A DNA stretch of 6,231 nt from the NCBI GenBank assembly GCA_022560215.1, contig JADFTO010000160.1, positions 1 to 6,231 of the forward strand. The letters are read 5' to 3'. The stretch comes from Pseudomonadota bacterium. GTDB lineage: Bacteria > Pseudomonadota > Alphaproteobacteria > Rhodospirillales > 2-02-FULL-58-16. The notes below the pieces were generated by a model. That model was not told the DNA's origin, did not search any database, and saw nothing but the letters and a program-made list of their open reading frames with translations. The number at the start of each line of letters is the position of its first letter. Position 1 is the stretch's first letter. A program made the position numbers and the translations under genes. Positions 1-5,734 of the stretch are shown here, in pieces.

Positions 1-1476
1 GCCCTGGCCGTCGCCGAGGCCACCGGGGGCAGCGCCGCCATCACCACGGCCGGCGACGTCATGTTCGGGCTCGCCCTCGACGACCCTCCGCCCGGCTGGC
101 GCCTGGCCAACCGGGAGGCCGCCAAGGGGGTGAGCTGCGCCCTGCTCGCGGGCGAGCCGGTGGCGCTCGTGGTGGAAGCCGGGGACGCCGCCTGGCTGAA
201 GGACGTGCCCTTCGCCGGGGAAGGCCGGCTCACCGTGCGCATCACCGACCGGGCCATGGGCGAGGACGGCGCCGAGCTGGTCCTCCATCCCCCGGTGCTG
301 GCCCTGGGCGTCGGCTGCGAACGGGGCGTGGACGTGGGCGAACTCGGCGCCCTCGCCCGGGAGACCCTGGGGCGGGCGGGCCTGGCGCCTGGCGCCGTCG
401 CCTGCGTGGTCTCCCATGAGCTCAAGTCGGACGAGGAAGCGGTTCATGCCCTGGCCCGCGACTTAGGCGTCCCCGCCCGCTTCTTCTCGGGCCCTGAACT
501 CGAGGCCGAGGCCGGACGCCTGGCCAATCCATCGAATACCGTCTTCGAGGCCGTCGGCTGCCACGGGGTGGCCGAAGGGGCGGCCCTGGCCGCCGCCGGC
601 AACGGCGGCACCCTGATCGTCGAGAAGACCCTATCGAGGCGCGCCACATGCGCCGTCGCCCGTGCCCCGGGCTGCATCCCGGGCGATTCCGTCGGCCGCC
701 CCCGGGGCCGCCTGGCGGTGGTCGGCATCGGCCCGGGCGGCTCTGCCTGGCGGACGCCGGAGGCGTCGCGCGCCCTGGCCGGGGCCGCTCACGTGGTCGG
801 CCACGGGCTTTATCTGGACCTGATCGCCGAGGTCATTACCGGCAAGGCGCGCCACCAGACGCCGCTGGGGGAAGAGGAGGCCCGGGCCGCCAAGGCCCTG
901 GAGCTCGCCGCCGCGGGCGAGTCCGTGGCCCTGGTGTCGTCGGGGGACCCGGGCATCTTCGCCCTGGCGACCCTGGTCTTCGAGCTCCTGGAGCGCCGGG
1001 ACCACGGGCCCTGGAACCGGGTGGCGATCTCCGTCGTCCCCGGGGTCAGCGCCTTCCAGGCCGCCGCCGCGCGCATGGGCGCGCCCATGGGCCACGATTT
1101 CTGCGTCATCTCGCTGTCGGACCTGCTCACCCCTTGGGCGTCCATCCGCCGCCGCTTGCAAGCCGCCGCCGAGGGGGATTTCATCGTCGCCCTCTACAAC
1201 CCGGCGTCCAAGCGCCGGAAGGCGCGCCTGGCCGAGGCCCGCGACATCCTGCTCAAGGCGCGGGCGGAAGACACGCCCGTGGTGATCGCCCGCAACTTAG
1301 GGAGGGAAGGAGAGCAGACGGATATCATCCGCCTCGGCCAGCTGGACCCGGGACATGCCGACATGCTGAGCGTGATCCTGATCGGCAACAGCCGCACCCG
1401 GGTGACGGAGCGGGGGACCGGGCGCTGGGTCTACACGCCCCGGGGGTATGACGTTAAGATCGACGACCCTATATAG
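1..1476 (+). CDS. cobJ: CbiG-CobJ fusion: cobalt-precorrin-5A hydrolase / precorrin-3B C17-methyltransferase (5' partial)
   Basis: This is a bifunctional corrin-ring enzyme of cytoplasmic B12 synthesis. CbiG opens the delta-lactone of cobalt-precorrin-5A and releases acetaldehyde. CobJ/CbiH methylates C17 and contracts the ring, using S-adenosylmethionine. The frame is open from base 1, so the N-terminus lies outside the window and the ATG at 61 is internal: the 20 codons before it include the CbiG-type ITTAGD stretch (residues 14-19, counted from base 1). Visible order: end of the CbiG N-terminal and middle domains (to about residue 97), CbiG C-terminal/CobE-like domain (about 98-225, with SHELKSDE at 138 and VEKT at 207), then a full-length tetrapyrrole methylase domain from about 237 to 491. 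The methylase shows GIGPGG (242-247), SSGDPGIF (313-320), PGVSAF (347-352) and LYNPASKRR (from 398). The middle domain indicates true CbiG, not the shorter CobE. The product runs straight through the junction with no frameshift. Family assignment is firm; in vivo substrate order is inferred from the family. Confidence 0.95.
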   Translation, partial: ALAVAEATGGSAAITTAGDVMFGLALDDPPPGWRLANREAAKGVSCALLAGEPVALVVEAGDAAWLKDVPFAGEGRLTVRITDRAMGEDGAELVLHPPVLALGVGCERGVDVGELGALARETLGRAGLAPGAVACVVSHELKSDEEAVHALARDLGVPARFFSGPELEAEAGRLANPSNTVFEAVGCHGVAEGAALAAAGNGGTLIVEKTLSRRATCAVARAPGCIPGDSVGRPRGRLAVVGIGPGGSAWRTPEASRALAGAAHVVGHGLYLDLIAEVITGKARHQTPLGEEEARAAKALELAAAGESVALVSSGDPGIFALATLVFELLERRDHGPWNRVAISVVPGVSAFQAAAARMGAPMGHDFCVISLSDLLTPWASIRRRLQAAAEGDFIVALYNPASKRRKARLAEARDILLKARAEDTPVVIARNLGREGEQTDIIRLGQLDPGHADMLSVILIGNSRTRVTERGTGRWVYTPRGYDVKIDDPI

Positions 1477-1480
1477 GGTC
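1465..1480. repeat. Perfect 16-bp palindrome over the cbiG-cobJ stop codon
   Basis: GACCCTATATAGGGTC equals its own reverse complement. It contains the TAG stop codon (1474-1476) and ends 10 nt before the strong ribosome-binding site of the next gene. As RNA it could form only a short stem closed by a weak AT centre, and no T-tract follows, so it is not a standard intrinsic terminator. A dimeric-protein binding site or a small intercistronic structure is possible. Chance is not excluded, although the TATATA core stands out in GC-rich DNA. Confidence 0.5.
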
Positions 1481-1490
1481 CACCCATGGG

Positions 1491-1496
1491 AGGAGG
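1491..1496 (+). promoter_or_regulatory. Strong Shine-Dalgarno that sets the start at 1504
   Basis: AGGAGG ends 7 nt before the ATG at 1504, a near-ideal ribosome-binding site. The alternative in-frame ATG at 1486 lies just before this motif, would translate it as Gly-Gly-Gly, and has no such site of its own. The start at 1504 also puts a normal signal peptide at the N-terminus. Confidence 0.85.
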
Positions 1497-1503
1497 AGAT
1501 ACC

Positions 1504-1959
1504 ATGCGTATTCTTTCGATTGCTTTCGCCCTGATCGTCCTGACGGGGCCCGCCGCCACCCAGGCCGCGGGCGATGTGGCCGATACCGTCTTCGAGGAGG
1601 TGGAGAAGCGCATCATCGAGAACTTCTTCGACAAAAGGGGGGGCAAGGCCGAAAGGGAACAGGGCAAAAAATCAAAGAAGGCCAAGAAGGCCAAAAAGGC
1701 CAAAAAAGGGAAACGGGGCAAGGGGCCGCCACCGGGGCTGGCCAGGAAAGAGAGCCTGCCGCCCGGGCTCGCCATGCAGCTGAAGAAAAACGGTACCCTG
1801 CCGCCGGGCCTGGCCAAGCGCCAACTCCCCGAAGACCTGGCGAACATGCTGCCGCCGACCGGCAAGGGCAGGGAGCGGGTCATCGTCGATAACAACGTGG
1901 TGCTCATCGAGAAGGCGACGGGAAAAATCCTCGACATCATGAAAGACGTCATCAAATAG
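1504..1959 (+). CDS. Exported lysine-rich RcnB/CigR-like protein with PPGLA repeats
   Basis: A 151-residue protein of unknown precise role. Residues 1-21 form a signal peptide (Arg2, hydrophobic 3-13, likely cleavage after TQA at 19-21), so it should act in the periplasm or outside. Residues 24-43 are a short, probably helical segment. Residues 44-73 are extremely basic, with KKA repeated from 58 to 66. Three PPGLA motifs follow at 76-80, 86-90 and 100-104, the last two in an LPPGLA setting. The C-terminal part (about 123-150, RERVIVDNN...LIEKATGKILDIM) resembles the compact tail domain of RcnB/CigR-like proteins. RcnB in E. coli is a periplasmic factor in nickel/cobalt homeostasis, and CigR is a Salmonella anti-virulence factor; whether this protein shares either role is unknown. 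It lies 27 nt after the cbiG-cobJ stop and 10 nt before cobM, so it is probably co-transcribed with B12 genes. A link to cobalt is inference only. Its lysine codons make it locally AA-rich compared with its neighbours. Confidence 0.8.
   Translation: MRILSIAFALIVLTGPAATQAAGDVADTVFEEVEKRIIENFFDKRGGKAEREQGKKSKKAKKAKKAKKGKRGKGPPPGLARKESLPPGLAMQLKKNGTLPPGLAKRQLPEDLANMLPPTGKGRERVIVDNNVVLIEKATGKILDIMKDVIK
1637..1643 (+). repeat. G7 homopolymer inside the lysine-rich gene
   Basis: AAAA followed by seven G at 1633-1643 encodes Lys-Arg-Gly-Gly. Together with the A6 runs at 1666-1671 and 1702-1707, this gives the small gene several sites prone to slippage. The frame is intact in this copy. Confidence 0.6.
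1675..1710 (+). repeat. Four 9-bp tandem units encoding KKA/KKG
   Basis: The units are AAGAAGGCC (1675, 1684), AAAAAGGCC (1693) and the diverged AAAAAAGGG (1702). Each unit is three whole codons (Lys-Lys-Ala three times, then Lys-Lys-Gly), so gain or loss of units would keep the frame and change only the length of the basic segment. Confidence 0.85.
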
Positions 1960-1969
1960 ACGCCCGTCC

Positions 1970-2737
1970 ATGACCGTCCATTTCATCGGCGCCGGGCCCG
2001 GCGCCCCCGACCTGATCACGGTGCGCGGCCTGGAGCTGATCCGCCGCGCACCAGTGGTGCTCTACGCCGGCTCCCTGGTGCCCCAGGCCGTGATCGCCGA
2101 GGCCCCGGCCGAGGCCCACGTCGTGGACACCGCGCCCCTGACCCTGGATCAGATCATCGCCGAGATGCGGGCGGCGGACGACGCCGGGCGCGACGTGGCC
2201 CGGGTCCATTCCGGAGACCCCTCCCTTTACGGCGCCATCGCCGAGCAGATGCGCCGGCTGGACGGGCTCTCCATCGCCTACGACGTGACGCCCGGCGTGC
2301 CGGCCTACGCCGCGGCGGCCGCCGCGCTCAAGCTTGAGTTGACCCTGCCCGGGATCAGCCAGACCATCGTGCTTACCCGCACCGCGGTGCGCAGCTCCCC
2401 CATGCCTGTGACCGAGGACCTGGAGACCTTGGGCGCCAGCGGGGCGACCCTGGCCATCCACCTGTCGGTCAACAATCTGGGCCCCGTGGTGCGCACCCTT
2501 TCGCCCCTCTACGGCGAGGACTGCCCCGTCGCCGTCGTCCACCGGGCGAGCTGGCCCGACGAAGTGATCGTCAGGGGCACGCTCGCCGACATCCGCGCCA
2601 AGGTGAAGGCGGCGGGCATCACGCGGACGGCCCTGATCCTGGTCGGCCGGGTGTTGGACGCCGCGGCCTTCGAGGACAGCCGCCTCTACGCCCCCGGCCA
2701 CCACCACCTGATGCGCCCCCGGAAGGGACGAGGTTAG
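1970..2737 (+). CDS. cobM: Precorrin-4 C11-methyltransferase
   Basis: A 255-residue cytoplasmic enzyme (CobM/CbiF) that transfers a methyl group from S-adenosylmethionine to C11 of precorrin-4 or cobalt-precorrin-4, giving the precorrin-5 intermediate. The length is typical of the family. Visible tetrapyrrole-methylase motifs are GAGPG (7-11), YAGSLV near 30, DTAPLTLDQI near 55, HSGDPSLYGA (80-89) and TPGVPAYAAAA (107-117). The TRTAVRSSPMP stretch followed by LAIHLSVNN is characteristic of CobM/CbiF among the paralogous methylases. It follows the exported lysine-rich gene by 10 nt with no clear Shine-Dalgarno, so translation probably depends on coupling to that gene. CbiG acts directly on the product of this enzyme in the cobalt-early pathway, which fits the shared operon. 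The ATG at 1970 gives the usual N-terminus. Confidence 0.96.
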   Translation: MTVHFIGAGPGAPDLITVRGLELIRRAPVVLYAGSLVPQAVIAEAPAEAHVVDTAPLTLDQIIAEMRAADDAGRDVARVHSGDPSLYGAIAEQMRRLDGLSIAYDVTPGVPAYAAAAAALKLELTLPGISQTIVLTRTAVRSSPMPVTEDLETLGASGATLAIHLSVNNLGPVVRTLSPLYGEDCPVAVVHRASWPDEVIVRGTLADIRAKVKAAGITRTALILVGRVLDAAAFEDSRLYAPGHHHLMRPRKGRG

Positions 2738-2741
2738 TGCC

Positions 2742-2770
2742 TTTTCCGCCTGTACAAGGTAAACTACAAT
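2742..2770 (+). promoter_or_regulatory. Possible sigma-70-type promoter before the PilZ gene
   Basis: TACAAT at 2765-2770 matches the -10 consensus at five of six bases and lies 24 nt before the PilZ start, in the most AT-rich part of the gap. The matching -35 position (TTTTCC, 2742-2747, 17-bp spacer) is poor. The PilZ gene may therefore have its own transcript rather than only read-through from cobM. The evidence is a weak pattern match. Confidence 0.3.
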
Positions 2771-2776
2771 TCCATC

Positions 2777-2790
2777 GAGGGAGCGAAGAG
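2777..2790 (+). promoter_or_regulatory. Ribosome-binding region of the PilZ gene
   Basis: Purine-rich GAGGGAG (2777-2783) lies 11 nt before the ATG at 2795, with a second GAAGAG (2785-2790) closer in. This supports the start at 2795. A frame opening at 2737 that overlaps cobM lacks any recognisable domain and is rejected. Confidence 0.6.
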
Positions 2791-2794
2791 CGTC

Positions 2795-3157
2795 ATGTCG
2801 CAAAGAATTGTCGGCAGGATTCTTCCTTACCAGCGGCGCAACAATCGGGTCGAGGTGCCGGCGATCAACGTGTCGTTTGGCGGCCAGCGCTACCAAACCG
2901 TCGATTGGGGTCTGGGCGGTTTCAGAATCGACGCCTTCCACGGCAAGTTGAGAAAAGACGAGGAATTCGTCCTCGACGGCATCGGGCCCGCCGACGAGGA
3001 CGAGCTCATGCCCATTCACATCGTCTGCCGCGCCGTGCGCAGAAACAGGGAGGAATTCTCGGCCACCTTCACCGAGCTCAGTTCCGATGCCTACGAGAAG
3101 ATCGAGGCCCTGATGCTGCACCGGAAGAAGGTCCTGGAAAAGCTGAAAACCCGCTAG
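2795..3157 (+). CDS. PilZ-domain protein, probable cyclic-di-GMP receptor
   Basis: A 120-residue soluble protein made almost entirely of one PilZ domain, with no signal peptide or membrane segment. The ligand-binding signature is present: an RxxxR motif at Arg14-Arg18 in QRRNNRVEV, followed after the first strands by DWGLGG at 37-42, which matches (D/N)xSxxG except that Gly replaces Ser at 39. The GGFRI that follows is typical of the family. The C-terminal 25 residues (YEKIEALMLHRKKVLEKLK) look helical. Stand-alone PilZ proteins usually relay cyclic-di-GMP to motility, polysaccharide or transcription partners, but no partner is visible here. It lies 57 nt after cobM on the same strand; the function appears unrelated to B12, and the gap may hold a separate promoter. 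Ligand binding is likely from the motif but untested, given the Ser-to-Gly change. Confidence 0.85.
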   Translation: MSQRIVGRILPYQRRNNRVEVPAINVSFGGQRYQTVDWGLGGFRIDAFHGKLRKDEEFVLDGIGPADEDELMPIHIVCRAVRRNREEFSATFTELSSDAYEKIEALMLHRKKVLEKLKTR

Positions 3158-3177
3158 AGCGCTATCCAGTTGGTTTT

Positions 3178-3210
3178 ATACCAGCGGCCCTTTAAAAGGA
3201 CCGCTGGTAT
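3178..3210. repeat. Strong inverted repeat between convergent genes (possible terminator or dispersed palindrome)
   Basis: ATACCAGCGG (3178-3187) and CCGCTGGTAT (3201-3210) form a perfect 10-bp stem. The 13-nt interior can pair further (CCTT with AAGG) after one mismatch. It lies 20 nt beyond the PilZ stop and 82 nt beyond the stop of the opposing dehydrogenase gene, the expected place for a bidirectional terminator. Neither strand has a T-tract after the stem: the plus strand continues CAGGGC and the minus strand continues with A-rich sequence. Canonical intrinsic termination is therefore doubtful, and a REP-like dispersed palindrome is equally plausible. Confidence 0.6.
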
Positions 3211-3217
3211 CAGGGCA

Positions 3218-3253
3218 CCGGATCGATGGATCGCGGATCTGCGATCAATCCGG
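3218..3253. repeat. Second, bulged inverted repeat in the convergent gap
   Basis: The inner stem is GATCGC (3229-3234) with GCGATC (3241-3246) around a 6-nt loop. The outer stem is CCGGAT (3218-3223) with ATCCGG (3248-3253). The arms between them are unequal (5 nt against 1 nt), so any RNA hairpin would be bulged. Two smaller stems follow directly: ACTCG/CGAGT (3254-3268) and GTAT/ATAC (3269-3281). No gene is visible in the 135-nt gap. Confidence 0.45.
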
Positions 3254-3292
3254 ACTCGCTCTTCGAGTGTATACCCAATACGGGAAAGACCC

Positions 3293-5731
3293 CTACCCCC
3301 TGACCCTCTCGCCCTTGGGGTCGTAGAGGGGACCGAGGTGGATGTCGGCCGGCACCCGCCGGCTCGCCACCTCCAGCTCGTAGGCGCCCGATACAAGATA
3401 GTCCCGGTCGACGCCCGCCTCGTTGCGCACGTAGCCCAATCCGATGTTCTTGCCCACCCAGTAGCCCCAGCCGCCGCTGGTGAGCCAGCCCGCGCGCCGG
3501 CCGTTCCGGTAGATGGTCTCGCGCCCGAGCAGGACCACGTCCGGGTCGTCCACGGTGAAACACGCCAGCCGCTTGGGCAGCGGCCCTTTCCTCTGGGCGG
3601 TAATGGCCTCGCACCCGATGAAGGGCGGGTTGTCCTTGACGGCCCAGCCGAGACCCGCCTCCAGGGGCGTATCATCGGGGCCGATGTCGGCGCCCCAGGC
3701 CCGGTAGCCCTTTTCCAGGCGCAGGGACTCAATGGCCCGGTAACCGGCGTTGGCGATGCCGAATTCCGCCCCCGCCGCCATCAGGGCGTCGTAAATGCGC
3801 GCCGCATGTTCGATGGGGAAATGCAGCTCCCAGCCCAGCTCGCCGACGTAGGTGATCCTGAGCGCCCTGACCGGGGCGCCGGCCAGCTCGATCTCGCGGC
3901 AGGCGGCAAAGGGGAAGGCCGCGTCCGAGACGTCCGCGTCGGTGACCCGGGCCAGCACGTCACGGGCGCCGGGCCCCATGAGGGAGAGCACGCCGATCTC
4001 GTCGGTGACGTCGGCGAGCGTCGCATCCAGGCCATGGGCGATGTTGCCCGCGATCCAGGCGAAGTCGTGGGTCCTGAAGCCGGTGCCGGTGACGATGTAA
4101 TAGGAATCGCCTGCCACCCTGGCCACCGTAAGGTCGCATTCGATGCCGCCCCGGGGGTTGAGCATCTGGGTGTAGGTGAGGCGGCCCCCGGGGACCGCCA
4201 CGTCGTTGGCGGCGATCCAGCCCAGGGCCGTTTCCGCATCCTTGCCCTCGAGGGTGAACTTGGCGAAGGAACTCTGATCGAACAGCGCCACCCGCAGGCG
4301 CGCCGCTTCGTGCTCCCGGCCCACCTGGGCGAACCAGTTCTGGCGGCCGAAACTGTAGCGGTCCACCGGCTCGATCCCCGGGGCGGCGAACCAGTTGGGC
4401 CGCTCCCACCCCATTTTCTCGCCGAAGCAGGCGCCCGCCTCCCCGAGCCTGCGATAGAGGGCCGATGTCCTCAACGGGCGGCCGCTGACGTGTTCCTCGA
4501 AGGGCCAGGAGACGGCATAGTGCTTGGCGTAGAGCTCCAGGGTGCGGGTGCGGACCCAGTCCGGGTCCGCGTGGTGGGCGCCGAAGCGGCGGATGTCCAC
4601 GGCCCAGAGTTCCATCGGCGCCTCGCCGCCGACGATCCATTCCGCCAGCGCCCTGCCGGCGCCGCCGGCCGCCGCGATGCCGAAGGCATTGAACCCGGCG
4701 CCGACGAAGAAGCCCCGGGTCCCCGGCGCTTCCCCCAGAATGAAGTTGCCGTCTGGCGTGAAGGCCTCCGGGCCGTTGATCAGGTCGCGCACACCGACGG
4801 AGTCGAGCGCGGGCACGCGGATCAGGGCCTCGGTCATCAGGGGCTCGAACTGGTCCCAGTCGGATTCCAGCAGGGTGAAGTGGAAGCCCTGGGGAATGCC
4901 GTCCGTGGCCCAGGGCTTGGGGCTAGTCTCGTAGCCCCCCATCACCAGGCGGCCCGCGTCCTCCTTGAAGTAGATCAGCCGGTCGGGGTCGCGCAGCGTG
5001 GGCAGGCCGGGGGTGACGCCTTCTAAGGGCTCGGTCACCATGTACTGGTGCTGTACCGACGTGACGGGCACGGTGACCCCGGCCAGGCGGCCCACCTCGC
5101 CCGCCCACTGGCCGGCGCAGTCGACCACGGCCTCGCAGGCGATGTCGCCCTGGGGCGTGGATACGCTTGCCACCCGCCCGTTTGCCACGCCGATGGCGCC
5201 GACCGGACAGTCCTCGAAGACCCGGACGCCCAGGGCCCGGGCGCCCCGGATCAGGGCCTGGGTGATGTCGGTCGGGTTGATCTGTCCGTCAGACGGCAGG
5301 AAGGCGGCCCCTTCCAGGTCCCTGGTCTCCATCAGCGGCCACATGGCGCCCGCTTCCTTGGGCGTCAGCAGGTGCATCTCCAGGCCGAAGCTATGGGCGG
5401 TGGTGGCCTGGCGGCGGAGTTCCGTCATGCGCTCCCGGTTGCAGGCAAGCCGCAGGCTGCCGTTCATCTTCCAGCCCGTGGCCTGGCCGGTCTCCGCCTC
5501 GATGCCGGCGTAGAGCTCGATGCTCAGTTTCAGGAGCTGGGTGATGGAAGCGTTGGAGCGCAGCTGCCCGACCAGGCCGGCGGCGTGGAAGGTGGAGCCG
5601 CAGGTCAACTTGGCGCGCTCCAGAAGCACGACGTCCGTCCAGCCGAGCTTGCCGAGGTGGTAGGCGACGCTGCACCCGACGATGCCCCCGCCGACGACGA
5701 CGGCCCGGGCCTGGGTTGGGAAGGCGGCCAT
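3293..5731 (-). CDS. FAD-dependent dimethylglycine/sarcosine dehydrogenase family protein with T-protein-like folate domain
   Basis: An 812-residue cytoplasmic flavoenzyme of the DMGDH/SARDH family, which oxidatively demethylates N-methyl amino acids and can pass formaldehyde to tetrahydrofolate, giving 5,10-methylene-THF. Domains in order: DAO-type FAD domain (about 8-365) with dinucleotide motif GGGIVG (14-19); a FAO_M-type linker (about 383-438); a GCV_T aminomethyltransferase-like domain (about 440-700) with NPRGGIECD in the 520s and YVGELGWELHFP near 627-638; and a GCV_T C-terminal barrel (about 720-805). GSTFHAAGL at 45-53 places His49 where this family attaches FAD covalently; the preceding residue is Phe, where the family often has Trp. 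Length and order match DMGDH/SARDH. The start is 3 nt after the phosphotransferase stop with a weak ribosome site, suggesting coupled translation. Substrate is unresolved: dimethylglycine, sarcosine or a related methylated amine are options. Confidence 0.93.
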   Translation of the reverse strand: MAAFPTQARAVVVGGGIVGCSVAYHLGKLGWTDVVLLERAKLTCGSTFHAAGLVGQLRSNASITQLLKLSIELYAGIEAETGQATGWKMNGSLRLACNRERMTELRRQATTAHSFGLEMHLLTPKEAGAMWPLMETRDLEGAAFLPSDGQINPTDITQALIRGARALGVRVFEDCPVGAIGVANGRVASVSTPQGDIACEAVVDCAGQWAGEVGRLAGVTVPVTSVQHQYMVTEPLEGVTPGLPTLRDPDRLIYFKEDAGRLVMGGYETSPKPWATDGIPQGFHFTLLESDWDQFEPLMTEALIRVPALDSVGVRDLINGPEAFTPDGNFILGEAPGTRGFFVGAGFNAFGIAAAGGAGRALAEWIVGGEAPMELWAVDIRRFGAHHADPDWVRTRTLELYAKHYAVSWPFEEHVSGRPLRTSALYRRLGEAGACFGEKMGWERPNWFAAPGIEPVDRYSFGRQNWFAQVGREHEAARLRVALFDQSSFAKFTLEGKDAETALGWIAANDVAVPGGRLTYTQMLNPRGGIECDLTVARVAGDSYYIVTGTGFRTHDFAWIAGNIAHGLDATLADVTDEIGVLSLMGPGARDVLARVTDADVSDAAFPFAACREIELAGAPVRALRITYVGELGWELHFPIEHAARIYDALMAAGAEFGIANAGYRAIESLRLEKGYRAWGADIGPDDTPLEAGLGWAVKDNPPFIGCEAITAQRKGPLPKRLACFTVDDPDVVLLGRETIYRNGRRAGWLTSGGWGYWVGKNIGLGYVRNEAGVDRDYLVSGAYELEVASRRVPADIHLGPLYDPKGERVRG

Positions 5732-5734
5732 GGC

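Noticed and set aside
648..1451. A 267-codon plus-strand frame inside the CobJ domain.
   Set aside because: It is an out-of-frame reading of the CobJ region with Pro/Arg/Gly-rich low complexity; all methylase motifs lie in the other frame.
2717..2748. A possible terminator after cobM from GGAAGG and CCTTTTCC.
   Set aside because: Pairing needs a bulge in a very short stem and no T-tract follows, so it does not support a terminator call.
1952..3121. A 389-codon open frame on the minus strand, antisense to cobM and the PilZ gene.
   Set aside because: It crosses two genes with clear family motifs, is rich in His, Gly and Asp from antisense codons, and shows no domain or ribosome site.
2737..3195. 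A 152-codon plus-strand frame overlapping the PilZ gene and beginning at the cobM stop.
   Set aside because: Its product is Arg-rich and has no domain, while the overlapping frame at 2795 encodes a clear PilZ domain with a purine-rich ribosome site.
2784..3265. A 9-bp inverted repeat, CGAAGAGCG at 2784-2792 and CGCTCTTCG at 3257-3265, flanking the PilZ gene.
   Set aside because: The match stops at 9 bp, is about 470 bp apart, and one arm is part of the ribosome-binding region. Chance is an adequate explanation.
3170..5026. A 618-codon open frame on the plus strand, antisense to the dehydrogenase gene.
   Set aside because: It has no recognisable domain and a low-complexity Arg/Gly/Ala/Pro composition, and it lies opposite a full-length gene with clear motifs. 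In GC-rich DNA such antisense frames stay open by chance.
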